Below are positions 26,101 through 53,815 of a DNA stretch of 64,000 nucleotides, piece by piece. Origin of the DNA: Plumapathes pennacea. Its lineage: Eukaryota > Cnidaria > Anthozoa > Antipatharia > Myriopathidae. The DNA lies in NCBI GenBank assembly GCA_964036295.1, contig OZ038462.1, positions 34,864,355 through 34,928,354 of the forward strand, in the 5' to 3' direction. Under the pieces are notes generated by a model that was given only the letters and a program-made list of their open reading frames with translations, had not been told where the DNA came from and searched no databases. Every line of letters starts with the position of its first letter. The first letter of the stretch is position 1. Made by a program: the position numbers and the translations under genes.

Positions 26101-27462
26101 CTATTGCAAATGGTTTGAGAAGAAGCATGTCTGAACAGTATGCTGGTTGTGATCATCTGGGTGACTAGCTACTGTAACCAACACAATTATGGTTATGGTA
26201 TCATGGTTAATTTAATTAATATTAATTAATTTACATACATGTACTCACAAACAGTATGTAACAGTGACAAAAAAAAAAAAAACTGGTCAAAAGTGAACAT
26301 GTGAGAGAAAATTACTATATATTGTGCAGAACTTGTGATAAAAATATATAACAAGCAGGTGTTATTAAACATCCAAGAGAATCCAGGTAATACTCTTGTA
26401 ACGTTTACTATTCGAGAAATTCCCCCTTATAATGCCATGAAAAAATATATATAAACTAAAGACACTGTGGAGGGAAGCAATTTTATAATATTAAACTTCA
26501 GCTGGTTTGAAGCTCCATTATTATGCACCAGAAATAATTCAAGTGCTGCAGTGCCCATCAAAATGGTTCAAATTGTTTTTAAATGATAAATTTATCATAA
26601 ATTTTGCTTAGTCAATATATAGAACATAGAATTCCAGCCAAGCAAGTATGATTCGATCTCAATAGGGCTTTTTTTCTGTATAAATTTCTAACAGGAAGTT
26701 TCTGTTTCATGCAACATACATGCAACTATGTTACAGGTCAACATTTTTAAACAAAACAAATTCTGTAATTGGCAAGTCTTGCTGTCATCTGCTGTCAAGA
26801 ATGAAAGGGAACATTCTCAAATACGAAAACAAGAACATCATCAAGTCACCAGCCTGGATAAAAGTAAAGTTTATACCGTGCGTAATTAACTCTAATACCG
26901 GATTATTAGAACAAAAGAAAACATCGGGAAGCATGTTGAAATGCATTCGACTTGTTAAATATTTTCCACCGCGCACTTTTAATACATTCGTGTGTTTTCG
27001 AACGAGTTGGCAGAGATTTTTTAAAGCAATTCTTAACTACATAAGGTAATGTTGCGTGAACTGCAAACTCGGTAAATATAAAAATCCTGTTTAACACTAA
27101 ATCAACTATTTAAACCGTCGACATAAGTGTTTCAAAAGCATTCAAGAAAACGTGACTACTGAGGCATAGTTTACACACAATCATGTACGATATATTTTCC
27201 CCACCTGTGATTCCGCGGATACCACGCCGAATTGTTCCTTTAACTGAGCGTATTTCTCGCTCTCTGCTTTTCTCGCCGCTCTTTCTTTCTTCAGTTCTGG
27301 GCTCCAGAACGTCTTTATGCTCCTCATGCTCGAGTTTAGCTTCGTATCTTTAGCTTCTACCTCCTTTTTCAGACGACCATTCTCCCGTTGTAGTTCAACC
27401 AGCTGTGTTTGCAACTCAAACACCATTGTATCACGGACGTTAGCTGACGGTGATGCGGCCAT
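7489..27462 (-). CDS. ERC: ELKS/Rab6-interacting/CAST (ERC) active-zone scaffold, 16 exons, 930 aa
   Basis: Exons, 5' to 3': 27462-27205, 25810-25373, 24912-24844, 19527-19477, 18864-18760, 17882-17715, 16961-16794, 16500-16222, 15604-15485, 14682-14495, 13716-13581, 13132-12840, 11576-11435, 9627-9541, 7988-7797, 7587-7489. They join in frame to 2793 nt (930 aa plus TGA), all with GT-AG introns. ERC proteins are long coiled coils that tether RIM, liprin-alpha, bassoon and Rab6 at the presynaptic active zone and at cortical exocytosis sites. Diagnostic segments are SIKTFWSPELKKERA near residue 45, ISRLLEMIQSKGLEAK near 170, YQSHSKFMKAK near 300 and TISEKDANIALLELS near 765. Vertebrate ERCs have about 950-1100 aa, but this model lacks most of their serine-rich N-terminus. 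The ATG at 27462 is the first in frame and has G at -3 and +4. Identification is confident; whether it is ERC1- or ERC2-like cannot be said, because cnidarians probably have one gene. Confidence 0.93.
7593..7626. repeat. (CAAA)n microsatellite, GTTT on the gene strand
   Basis: Eight or so units lie directly upstream of the ERC exon 16 acceptor and appear to serve as its pyrimidine-rich tract. Confidence 0.8.
7712..7793. mobile_element. Truncated R2 MITE at the ERC exon 15 donor
   Basis: Homology with the complete R2 copies, for example 19027-19237, runs from GAGAGTGATCAA to CAGTAAGAAGAACTT. It stops within the first bases of the intron, next to the splice donor at 7795-7796. Confidence 0.65.
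8187..8306. mobile_element. 120 bp foldback MITE (A of a tandem trio)
   Basis: It is almost wholly palindromic: arms of about 46 bp starting CCCGGGTTAAACGTCGATC, with a loop of about 24 bp. It is flanked by TTA at 8184-8186 and 8307-8309. Confidence 0.85.
8310..8532. mobile_element. 223 bp MITE (B of the trio)
   Basis: Ends AGGTGATGTTACACGAGACG and its inverse, flanked by TTA at 8307-8309 and 8533-8535. The left TTA is shared with element A. Confidence 0.85.
8536..8753. mobile_element. 218 bp MITE (C of the trio)
   Basis: Ends AGGTGATGTTACACTGGTCG and its inverse, flanked by TTA at 8533-8535 and 8754-8756. The outer 13 bp are the same as in element B while the interior differs, so they are sister families moved by one transposase type. 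Confidence 0.85.
9012..9227 (-). CDS. Possible alternative ERC terminal exon or gene relic
   Basis: An open frame within intron 14, after a possible acceptor (TTCCTAAG) and in phase 0, would encode AIKPAELLMLEGNSKFLGPK, continue through LIDPSLVPAEVNSEAYTWEF, and stop at 9012. The composition looks protein-like and the phase would allow splicing from exon 14. I recognise no family and the polypyrimidine tract is poor. It may be a relic of another gene or chance. Confidence 0.22.
   Translation of the reverse strand, partial: PKAIKPAELLMLEGNSKFLGPKFQRLDLIDPSLVPAEVNSEAYTWEFVKGRENLEKHDFYKAVVMLPLDLT
10270..10672. mobile_element. 403 bp MITE with CCAAACGAG ends
   Basis: Ends AGCCCTGGCCAAACGAG and CTCGTTTGGCTAAGGCC are flanked by TTA (10267-10269, 10673-10675). 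The interior repeats the words ACTTGC and CAAGTC many times in both orientations. A shorter relative lies at 41314-41398. Confidence 0.8.
11435..13132 (-). CDS. ERC: ERC exons 12-13 (residues 661-805)
   Basis: Exon 12 (12840-13132) ends in RRRMLEELLEMR, and exon 13 (11435-11576) begins QNALLATISEKDANIALLEL, the best-conserved C-terminal block of the family. The split Arg codon (AG|G) joins them in frame. Exon 12 contains an Ala/Glu-rich stretch and a segment, TITNTKNASLVLALNENDI, that is less coiled-coil-like. Confidence 0.92.
11611..11806. mobile_element. R2 MITE copy (reverse orientation)
   Basis: Begins AACCCTTTCACTCCCAAG and ends CTTGGGAGCGAGAG; the interior is the reverse complement of the 19027 copy. 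Located in ERC intron 12. Confidence 0.7.
13190..13370. repeat. Low-complexity (AAAAC)n/(GA)n tract
   Basis: Purine-rich simple sequence just upstream of the ERC exon 12 acceptor; pyrimidine-rich on the gene strand. It creates long spurious Arg/Lys/Glu and Leu/Phe frames. Confidence 0.85.
13393..13551. mobile_element. Degraded MITE and adjacent hairpin
   Basis: GTAAATCGCTATCGAGTGGATA and its inverse TATCCGGTGGATAGCG bound about 95 bp, a layout I associate with coral foldback MITEs. Beside it GCCGGGCGCGCACTGA and its inverse (13507-13551) form a second hairpin. Confidence 0.5.
13581..16500 (-). CDS. ERC: ERC exons 8-11 (residues 420-660)
   Basis: The exons are 16222-16500, 15485-15604, 14495-14682 (ends phase 2) and 13581-13716 (starts with the last base of the split Arg codon). 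They are glutamate- and lysine-rich coiled coil with landmarks KDRHIEMLQAQRQ, NQQLEREKQAQLINEVKK and NDEMLEELK. The exon 9 donor is GTACGT after a phase-0 lysine codon. A dispersed inverted-repeat element ends about 75 bp from the exon 10 donor. Confidence 0.88.
13990..14066. repeat. (TTTA)n then (TA)n microsatellite
   Basis: Simple repeats in ERC intron 10. Confidence 0.9.
14185..14420. repeat. Dispersed repeat R1, copy 2
   Basis: Same order of motifs as 291-531: ACTATGATA, CGCGC, CTGATTGGCTAAATAACCGTG and the final hairpin. Copy 2 is directly followed by a (GTT)n tract (14428-14470) and the ERC exon 10 donor. Confidence 0.75.
15178..15353. mobile_element. 176 bp foldback MITE
   Basis: Arms 15192-15257 and 15275-15339 are near-perfect inverse copies, outer word GGCCCTCCTTTGCCCTCCCC, loop about 17 bp. 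Weaker pairing extends to TAACC/GGTTA. In ERC intron 9. Confidence 0.8.
15853..16031. mobile_element. R2 MITE copy
   Basis: Starts AACCTTTTCACTCCCAAAG and ends GGGAGTGAAAGGGTT. In ERC intron 8. Confidence 0.75.
16794..19527 (-). CDS. ERC: ERC exons 4-7 (residues 256-419)
   Basis: Four phase-0 exons (19477-19527, 18760-18864, 17715-17882, 16794-16961) encode the central heptad repeats. Landmarks are DSHIVSLENQVTELEQE, VEVYQSHSKFMKAK, ETKLETLKAHQSNQQQHI and LDTKDRELSTLKDR. Each aligns by eye with the middle of vertebrate ERC, in the region that binds liprin-alpha and bassoon in the mammalian proteins. Confidence 0.9.
17097..17251. mobile_element. 155 bp MITE with CAGYGCTC ends
   Basis: CAGTGCTCGACATTAA and its inverse TTAATGTTGAGCGCTG bound it, with CATGT on both sides as a possible target duplication. 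The interior holds an inner inverted pair based on GGTTGCCC. Confidence 0.65.
19027..19237. mobile_element. R2 MITE copy (best preserved)
   Basis: Inverted ends TTAACCCTTTCACTCCCAAG, flanking TTAA, 211 bp. In ERC intron 4. It serves as reference for the family. Confidence 0.8.
19933..21426. repeat. 1.4 kb segment between direct repeats
   Basis: GCTGGGTCCTCAATTAAAAA occurs at 19933 and 21401 in direct orientation. Between them lie a (TA)n tract (about 20092-20171) and two diverged tandem copies of about 225 bp (20296-20520, 20540-20770) sharing GTCTGTAAACTAACAAAA. This could be a long target duplication or a slippage product. No coding sequence is visible. Confidence 0.55.
22443..24502. mobile_element. 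2.06 kb DNA transposon-like element
   Basis: Perfect 20 bp inverted ends TGGGTCATTCCACAGTATTT (22443-22462 and inverse 24483-24502). Inside, GTTGCGGAGAGGACA and variants recur: forward at 22625, 22959 and 22979; reverse at 22789, 24083, 24098, 24296 and 24464. These look like transposase-binding subterminal repeats. Target duplication is unclear. In ERC intron 3. Confidence 0.75.
23210..23551 (+). pseudogene. ORF inside the 2.06 kb element, possible transposase C-terminal relic
   Basis: The frame begins with a non-ATG codon; its first ATG is at 23279. It encodes MFDWPQIDDIDKVHATCVFY, then GPVRWQGNGPFETPDLEELG. The segment is compact and protein-like, unlike the AT-rich surroundings, and could be the tail of a lost transposase. 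I cannot name the family. Confidence 0.3.
24844..25810 (-). CDS. ERC: ERC exons 2-3 (residues 87-255)
   Basis: Exon 2 (25373-25810, 438 nt) opens with QRTEIIQDLQERLKQQRD. It carries a serine-rich insert (LSPSSSLSGVSL) and then the conserved ISRLLEMIQSKGLEAK heptads. Exon 3 (24844-24912) encodes 23 residues beginning EIDNMRLNNVSEE. Both are phase 0 and predicted to be continuous coiled coil. They are separated from exon 4 by a 5.3 kb intron full of mobile DNA. Confidence 0.9.
25014..25140. repeat. Dispersed repeat R1, degraded copy 3
   Basis: ATAACTATGATATTGCCTGC at its start and AAACACTTGGAATGTTGGGA near its end match R1 in order. In ERC intron 2. A fourth partial copy, hairpin part only, is at 25899-26000. 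Confidence 0.5.
26001..27204. other. Remaining ERC intron 1
   Basis: AT-rich with an A-run at 26270-26282. No exon-like segment consistent with ERC phase 0 was found. Confidence 0.5.
27205..27462 (-). CDS. ERC: ERC exon 1 (residues 1-86)
   Basis: It starts MAASPSANVRDT and runs straight into the first ERC coiled coil, with the family signature SIKTFWSPELKKERA. The open frame continues upstream only through TTG-type codons, so the ATG at 27460-27462 is the likely start. The donor GTGGGG lies just below 27205 and the intron is phase 0. The short leader before the coiled coil is a real difference from vertebrate ERCs, unless an unseen upstream exon exists. Confidence 0.9.
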
Positions 27463-28200
27463 CTCTAAACCTCTAAACTTGAGAATGGTCACCGAAGTTT
27501 TGACGTCTTTCGAGTGGAACAGTCGAGCTTGAATGCGAGCGAAACTCAAAGCTAAGTCACTTCGTCACCCGGCTATTCCCGTTGCGGTTTGGCAATCCTC
27601 ATCTTGAAGCAGAGTACCTATACTTCTTCAAGATGTGCAGATAAGGCTCCGTAACGTCAACAGCATTGGAGAGTTTGCAATATCCCGATTTGTCTAACTG
27701 CTAAGTTGAGGTGTTTAGAAGAGTTTCACGTCGAGAACTTAACAATGACTGGAAAATCCACAGACCATGTCGACAAAACCTCGTGCGTGTCTCCAGTCTT
27801 CCGATAGTCATCAACAGGTCGAGAAATACTAAGTATTCGTGAAATTTCCGTCGAAGAACGCTCCAACACCACAATACGTGAGTGTCTTCGAGTGTCAGAT
27901 AATGTATATCAGCTTACTGCGCCCACGAACAGCAATCATTGGTCAGTTGGACAAGAGCCATATTTGGTGAGGCTATTTTTGCGCTAATTTTCGAAAACTG
28001 TGCAGCAGAAAACCACCGTTCCTTGACAAGCATTATGGGTCCGACTCGCCTCAATTTATATCGAGTCATTCGCAATTGATTTCCCCCCCTTCCATCTTCG
28101 GAGACCACGTTTTCGCCCTTGCCCCCAGTCTGCCCTCTGCCAAAATACAAAGTGGCGCCCGGAGACACTTCACCCGCGCCGAATCGGAATGCATTAAAAA
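27463..28200 (-). promoter_or_regulatory. ERC: ERC upstream and 5' UTR region
   Basis: About 740 bp separate the ERC ATG from the likely poly(A) site of the upstream WD-repeat gene, so ERC transcription should start here. I see no clear TATA box. A TGACGTC-type half site lies near 27500 and a short hairpin at 27600-27637. A TATA-less promoter would fit, but this is inference. Confidence 0.35.
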
Positions 28201-28233
28201 AGGGACTGCCAGCTAGAGTTTCATAGCAATTAC

Positions 28234-29205
28234 TTTATTGCTTAGGAACTCAGAAACAGAACTATATACATTACTTGTTTCCACAGGCAACCTCAAAAGG
28301 TGCAATAAATAGATTTAGGTATTTAGGTATTGCAACCCCACACTTTAGATTACTATAAATAACTATATAACAATTGCGGTTCGACACGGCTCAACTGAAC
28401 CAAGGGAATTACGATACACTTCATTAATTGATGAAAGATCCAGTTTTTGTGTAAGCTTAGTTACTTTCCAAGGGGCAATTCGAGGGTCTTTGCATTCTCG
28501 ATCAGAATATATCTATTGATCCAGGGGCCGATTGATCTCAACCCGTAGACTATCTTCGCTCCCAGGGTTCTATTCCCTACCCAATCCTCCAAAGGATTTC
28601 AGAAAAAAAAAAGAACATATTTACAAAAAAACTAGTTAAGTTACAAATAATGCCATAAGACTGCAACGCCGAGTCGAACAAAATTCAGGTGCCCCAAAAC
28701 ATGGCGGATGCATGACTCGGCGTGCAAAGCATCATGGCTGAATAACTGAGCAACATTTTCGGCCTCCCTTGGGCTAAACTAAAATTTGTAAAAAAGGGCA
28801 CTTGGTGCCAGAGAGGAAAGCTACTTTGGTGGAAAATAATCTTATTCTGTGCATAACAAAATTCTCGCGCATTACAAAATTTTTGTGTAAAAAAAATATT
28901 TGCTCTGCCCCATAAATTCCCAGCTAATAATTGAAACATTCATCTGGGCAGAGCACGACGAGATTGCAGTGCAAAAACGAGGGAAGATTATACTGTGAAG
29001 TTGTTCGAAATCATCCATGTCCTTATAATCCAAGTCTGGTAGGTTCGCGCGACAAAGCGTCCTAAAGACTTTGGTTTCAGTGAATTGAGACTTTGGTTTT
29101 AGTGAATGACGTCATAACTCCCTCCTGGAGTCCAGGCTAAATTTTCGTCCAGTGTTACCACTTCCACCTCCTTATAAGGGTGCTACAACGAATAATTTCT
29201 TGCCA
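28234..29205 (-). terminator. 3' UTR of the WD-repeat gene with AATAAA
   Basis: AATAAA on the minus strand at 28234-28239 is the only canonical signal I found within 1 kb of the stop, implying a 3' UTR of about 0.97-1.0 kb. Inside it, near 29070-29105, a short phrase (GACTTTGGTTT then AGTGAAT) is repeated twice. No conserved RNA structure was recognised. Confidence 0.5.
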
Positions 29206-48534
<19,329 letters not shown>

Positions 48535-48603
48535 TTCGAGCCTCGTCCAGTCAACTCGATAGAACTGTTGTCTTGTCAGCCATGAGCCGAATTCGCCGCA
48601 CGC

Positions 48604-48655
48604 TGATTGGCTTTGGCGTTGCTAGGCAGGTGTTGCTAGCAACCGTTCGACCAAT
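48604..48655 (-). promoter_or_regulatory. CCAAT motifs flanking the X-box
   Basis: AGCCAATCAGC on the minus strand (about 48602-48612) and CCAAT on the plus strand (48651-48655) bracket the X-box. NF-Y sites commonly accompany RFX sites in animal promoters. No TATA box was seen, so a compact TATA-less promoter between 48535 and the 288 bp palindrome is plausible. Confidence 0.4.
48632..48643. promoter_or_regulatory. RFX X-box-like palindrome upstream of the EF-hand/WD gene
   Basis: GTTGCTAGCAAC is a perfect 12 bp palindrome matching two RFX half sites (GTTGCY/RGCAAC) with no spacer, 98 bp upstream of the ATG. A partial half site (GTTGCTAGG) lies 14 bp away at 48618-48626. RFX X-boxes near the start are the hallmark of ciliary genes in animals, consistent with the protein family. 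Confidence 0.55.
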
Positions 48656-48673
48656 GCGCGCCAACTTCGAATT

Positions 48674-48961
48674 CATAATCAGACTACTGCACAATGTGCT
48701 GGTAAGCTGAAGCCACAGAATAGGGCACAAAGGCCACGGTGGTAGCGGGCATCACCCCTTGATCTACCAAAAAAAAAAAAAAAAAAAAAAAATGCTGTGA
48801 GCCCAAGTAATAGCAGCCATGGACAGCTATACTATTACTTGGGCTCAACATTTTTTTTTTTTTTTTGGTAGATCAAGGGGTAATGCCCGCTACCACCGTG
48901 GCCTCTGTGCCCTATTCTGTGACTTCAACTTACCAGCACATTGTGCAGTAGTCTGATTATG
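48674..48961. repeat. 288 bp near-perfect palindrome beside the WD-gene promoter
   Basis: Arms of about 135 bp begin CATAATCAGACTACTGCACA and differ at only a handful of positions plus A/T-run length. Each contains a poly(A)/(T) run of 14-23. The centre is near 48817, around CAGCCATGGACAGC. Confidence 0.9.
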
Positions 48962-49099
48962 TAAATTAAGCCACATCCCACAAGCCTTACGATCTTACAA
49001 CTTTGAATTCACCTGTCCAAATGCGACGTTTCGCGCAGAAGATCGAATTTTCAGTTTGAACGGACAGGTGTACAATTTACAAAATCAGTGCAACGTTTA

Positions 49100-50155
49100 G
49101 GGGTTGTTTTGTTTTGTTTTTGTTTTTGTTTTTGTTTAATTTCGACTTTAGCCTCAGCACAGAAAAGCAGAATATTTGGAAACAAATGTGAAATATTGAG
49201 AATAATCCATAAGCGGGATAATTCAGAACCAAGCTACTCCTTCTGCGGTAAAGTCTTGAAACAAGTTATAAACACCAAGGACGTGGAAATCACAGTGTCC
49301 AGCGACCTATCATGGAGTCGCCACGTAAATACAACTGCCAACAAAGCGAACTAGGTCCTTGGACTAATCGAGCGGACCGTAGGAGCTGCGAATCCTGCTA
49401 TCTTCTCCGCACTATGTAGCCCTGGTCAGGCCACTTTTAGAGTATGCATCGCCCGTACGATCACCCTATCTTATCAAGGACATCTGGGCCTTAGAGAAAG
49501 TCCAGATGAGAGCGTCCACATTAGATTGGACAGACACGCAGAGAAAGGTCTTACGAGGACGTGACCGCTGTAGAAAGCTGAACTGGTCAACTACTCTCGA
49601 GAAGCGAAGAAACTACTCATTGCTCATCGGAAAAGCAGTGTTTGAGGTCAACGGTTTATCATCCAGCACCGATTTTTTTTTTTTTTGTTTTTTTTTTTTC
49701 AGTATATTAAAGTTAAATCCACTAGAGCTAATCACAACCATAAGTTATACTTAAAATTAGCCAAAGTTAATTGGTATAAATACTCCCTTTTTACAAGTAT
49801 AATCAAACCGTGGAACAATCTGCCTCGCCACATTGTCAGAGCTGGAAACATAGGTATTTTTAAAGTATGACTAAGAACACACATGAATATTCCATGAATC
49901 ATGATTTTTACTCCTGAGAATGTTGAATATTTTGAGTATTCTAGAGTATTCGAGTCAATTTTATTTTATTTCTATCTATATAAAAATAGGAAAGTTACCT
50001 AGCTTTATTTGTTTTTACTTTGTCATTTAATATTTGTTTGGGAATATTTGTAGGGTTAATCTCTAGATTTTCCCTTCCAGGTGCTCCTTATTGGAGTTTT
50101 TTCCCCTGTAATTTTGGCACCTCAAATAAACAATGTATGTATGTATGTTTGGTGT
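49100..50155 (+). pseudogene. 5'-truncated, frameshifted non-LTR retrotransposon (reverse transcriptase C-terminal part)
   Basis: Pieces in several frames read KCEILRIIHKRDNSEPSYSF, VSSDLSWSRHVNTTANKAN, LGLIERTVGAANPA, LEKRRNYSLLIGKAVFEVNG and LYLKLAKVNWYKYS with PWNNLPRH. This is the thumb and C-terminal region typical of LINE elements of Metazoa. Stops and frameshifts break it, and a T-rich insertion lies at 49671-49700. It ends in a (TATG)n tail near 50130-50150, usual for such elements. It is not functional. Confidence 0.8.
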
Positions 50156-50277
50156 GACTTACTGCAATGTGTTGCGACACTTGTAAATTCGCGAGAAGTA
50201 AAGCCGCTTAAAGGATTTTGAGCCCGTAAATGATTTCGTAACCGAACGGGCCAGAAATATTCAGGACAGGAATTATA

Positions 50278-50615
50278 TGAAGTCTTGTCACATATCGTGT
50301 TGGTCATTTTAATTAATACAAACGACGTTGGTTGTAACATCCAACTGATTTTTTTTTTTTTTTAATCGGAGCGGTGGCAGGGCTAAAAACTTAAGAATCC
50401 AGTTCGAACCTATGCTTTACCGTAATAGAATATTTCAGTTCAAGTTAAGTGGATTCACTTAAGTGGCGTCAGAATGTCTTTCAGCTGCTGGACCATACAG
50501 TGAGATGAATAATATAGCTTACTTATGAGCTGTGTTGGCTCAGCCTGCAGGGTAATTTAATGCAACACGTCGTCTTTTGGTAGATTTTATTCGAGTTTCC
50601 TTTGGTTCTGTGGGG
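50278..50615. repeat. Duplicated block, copy 1
   Basis: About 340 bp matching 57668-58048 in the same orientation: GTGTTGGTCATTTT, GGCGGTGGCAGGGC-like, AAAAACTTAAGAATCC and CAACACGTCGTCTTTTGG. It has small deletions relative to copy 2. Confidence 0.75.
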
Positions 50616-51700
50616 CTTGATCGATCGCCAGATAACTCACCACGACGGCCCAGTGTGCGAAGGAGTGAATTAAAGGAACCCTCCCTTGACATTACGTACC
50701 ACCCAGGTGTATCGGAAGAAACTTATTCTACAATCAGGATGGGTTGCCGTTGGTTTCAGGCTAAAAACGGAGGGTTTTGCTCCTTCCTCAATTCCTGCTC
50801 CCGAATCATCGCTATTTTTACGGATAGAATGGCTGTGGGATTATTTGCCTTCCCGAGAATAGAGCTGGTGAAGCTGTTGAACTGATATGTACTGACAGTG
50901 GGATTGAAGTTTTGTTAAGTCGCAGGGCTGAGGAGAAAGAAGAGCGCAATTAGCCCCGAATAAGCTGGTAAACATGTTCAAACACGACAATTATTACTGA
51001 TGAGGAGCCATTGACTGTATAGAATTATTTTGACGACCAATAAAGTGAATCTCAATATTTAGACTTCAATTCTTGCATGATCGTCAATCTCAACTGTATC
51101 ATGTGTAGCCAGCAGCCGCTTTCAACAACAGTGGAAACACTTTAGGAGTCAGTGGAGCTTTGAAAATTCCGCGGTTCTTTTCTTGTTTCAATCGTCTTTG
51201 TTGTTTGTTTATAAGGCAACTGATAGGGTCTTTTTCGTTGCCTTGTGATATGGTAATTGATAAAAGAGGACATCTCTAAGAAGCTCCTCCTCATAATGGA
51301 TGCAATTAAAGGTGAGATACGCACCTGCCTTCTCGACGCCTTCTTTTTCAAAACAAAAACAAGAACCAAGAAAGGAGAAGAATAGATCATTAAAGTGCAC
51401 CAAACGCAGGTCGCTCGCAGAAGAATAACAAGTTATCACGGCGTATAACCGGTCTGTCCCACGAAGCTCTCCATGTAAATCTTCTATTAGTAAGTATATA
51501 CATTTTTTATAGATTGCAAGATACTGAAAAATAATTATAAAGGCACGGTTCGCTTTGAATAAAGTAATTTATTGCGATCTGAGAAAAAATAGGAACGCAA
51601 TAATTGTCGAGATGGATTAAGATTCGATTTACGAGAAACGTCTGACTCGCGCCAAGTTACGGAAACATTTATTTAGATACACGGCTGTTATGCGCTGAAG
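50616..51700. other. Intergenic, no confident gene
   Basis: Short frames only. An open frame at 50577-50885 overlaps the repeat block and shows no domain. Confidence 0.4.
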
Positions 51701-51799
51701 CAACTACAAAATGACAGACATGTACTTTTGCTTACGCCACACCGTTGTGTCTCGCACCGTGAACTAGTAAACACAAGGTATTCAATAGGTCTGTAAAAA

Positions 51800-52195
51800 C
51801 TGAGCTGGTTTTCATAAGCAACACAAGCGCAAGCGCGAGCATAAGCGCAACACGAGATATTTGCGGAAATTGAAAACGACCGCGCAATCACAATGCTAGC
51901 GCTTGCTTCGAGTTCGTTTTCCCTGTGAAGTAGAGTGCTTCCGTCGCTCGTGAAAACCAGGCAAAGAAATCATTTCTTTGAGTCATATGAGTCATATTTG
52001 TCTGCGTCCACCATTGAATAACATAAAATGTTTTTGATGAGCAGTAAAGCCTGGTTTTCACGAGCGACACATGGCAAGCGCAAGCCGATCAGCGTCCGTG
52101 AAAACGGGGAAAACGGGTAACGCAAGCACAATGAAAAGGAAATAGTTTTATTCTTGTGCTTGAGTCGAGCTGTCTTCACTGTGAAATAAAACTTG
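51800..52195. mobile_element. Two R3-family elements in tandem
   Basis: 51812-51960 runs from CTGGTTTTCATAAGCAACAC to CGCTCGTGAAAACCAGGC. 52047-52195 starts TAAAGCCTGGTTTTCACGAG and lacks its far end. Both are rich in AAGCGCAAGC words. Confidence 0.6.
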
Positions 52196-53635
52196 TGACT
52201 TACTGACTACTTAAAAACTGCGACCGTTGCTTACAGAACGGTTTTCTGTTAACTGGTTTGCAAGAGGGTCGCCTTTTGCAATATTTAACAGTTTATTGAA
52301 CTACATGACCTAAATTTCATTCAGGTAACTACGAGTTAGCGTGCAGTTTTGTTATGAAGTTGTTGTATAATCGAATATGTTTGCTGACCACCAGCCTACG
52401 TAACACTCTCTTAACAAATGCGATTGTTTTTCGACTTTTGTCCGGAATTCTATCTGTTATTGCCATTTATATTCATGATTTTGACCGAGTGTTTTAATTT
52501 GTGTGTGTTTGTAATTTATTATAAATATAATATGCATTCATAAGGGGATTGTATCGGCCACTTAATATTAAAACGTAAAAATATGTCAGAGAATTAGCAA
52601 ATTTTGCCAGCCAGTTCACTGAAGAAGAAATATAGATGACCATTCATTGTTTTATTTAAAAATGTACATTTTTATTTTTTCTGCCCCTGCATAAGGAACA
52701 ACGAACTAAGTAAATTTTATTTATTTTTTCCTACTTGTCTTGTCCGTTTTCAACTGTCCTCAAACAGTACGGAAACATAGCCTTTCGTAGTCTAATAAGA
52801 CCATAAAGCATCTGTATCGACAACATTAAATATGTCTGGAGAATTATTTAGTTAAATACGCACAAAATCTGCCAAACGTTAGCAGAGGTACTGGTGGCAC
52901 TAGCGGAAAATATGTATTTTTATTGCTGGGGCATACTGATTTTCTCATTTCTTATTACAATGGCCAGCAAAAATACAATGCGTTTAGGATATATTTTCAG
53001 ACAAGCAGCCACATTTTTAGTTTTAATTTAAACCCGATGGTGTATTCGTATATTGATTCTATCCGATCGCTGTCGCAATCCTAATTTTACAGATACTCAT
53101 TTAAAGGCTGGTTCAGATATTAAATGCAAACATTAGCACAAACACAAATCAGGGTTCGTACAGCTTCGAAATTCGAGGATTTTTCAAGGCCAATTTTAAT
53201 TTCTTCAAGGGCTTAAAATCACCTGTTGGCCCAAGTAAAACCGGCGTCCTTAGCATTCTTTGAAGATATGTTCAGTTTTTATCACAAGCGCAAGGCTGTT
53301 TATACAAGTAAAGTAAGCACAAGCACACACGCAGGCCCACACATGATGATCACGTTGTTTTATCTAAATAAAAGCAATATATATGAGCAGAGCTGGTCGG
53401 AGCTGGTCGGAGTCTGCTACGCTCATTATCATGCAGTGCGCTGCGTGCAAGTGCGATGGTTTGGGTTACCGGCTCCGCGGTTGCTTTTACAATAAAATGT
53501 TTAGTCCCTGGGCATGTCAGAAAACTAGTTTTGTTCTGCATCGGTGCAGAGACAAAACATACAACGTAGTTGATCGATGTGGATATGTATACACTGACGA
53601 GATTTCGAGCGCTGGACTTTCGTCGAAGCACTCTA
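52196..53635. other. AT-rich intergenic DNA
   Basis: No gene supported. A small direct repeat, AGCTGGTCGG, occurs twice near 53390-53410. Confidence 0.4.
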
Positions 53636-53639
53636 GGTT

Positions 53640-53815
53640 TACAGTCAACTCTCTCTAAGGCGGACACCCTCGGGACTAGATTTAGTGTCCGCCGTAGGGA
53701 GGTGTCCGCCTTAGAGAGAGTTCAGTTACAGAGAAATAGGTGAAAATCGGCAAGGACGAAATCTGCATGCTGTCCGCCTAAGAGAGGTGTCCGCTTAGAG
53801 AGAGTTGATTGTATA
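53640..53815. mobile_element. MITE with AACTCTCTCTAAG ends
   Basis: CAGTCAACTCTCTCTAAGGC at the left and CTTAGAGAGAGTTGATTG at the right are inverse. GGTGTCCGCCTTAGAGAG recurs inside. Related degraded ends are near 19237-19320 and 35033-35130. Confidence 0.7.
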
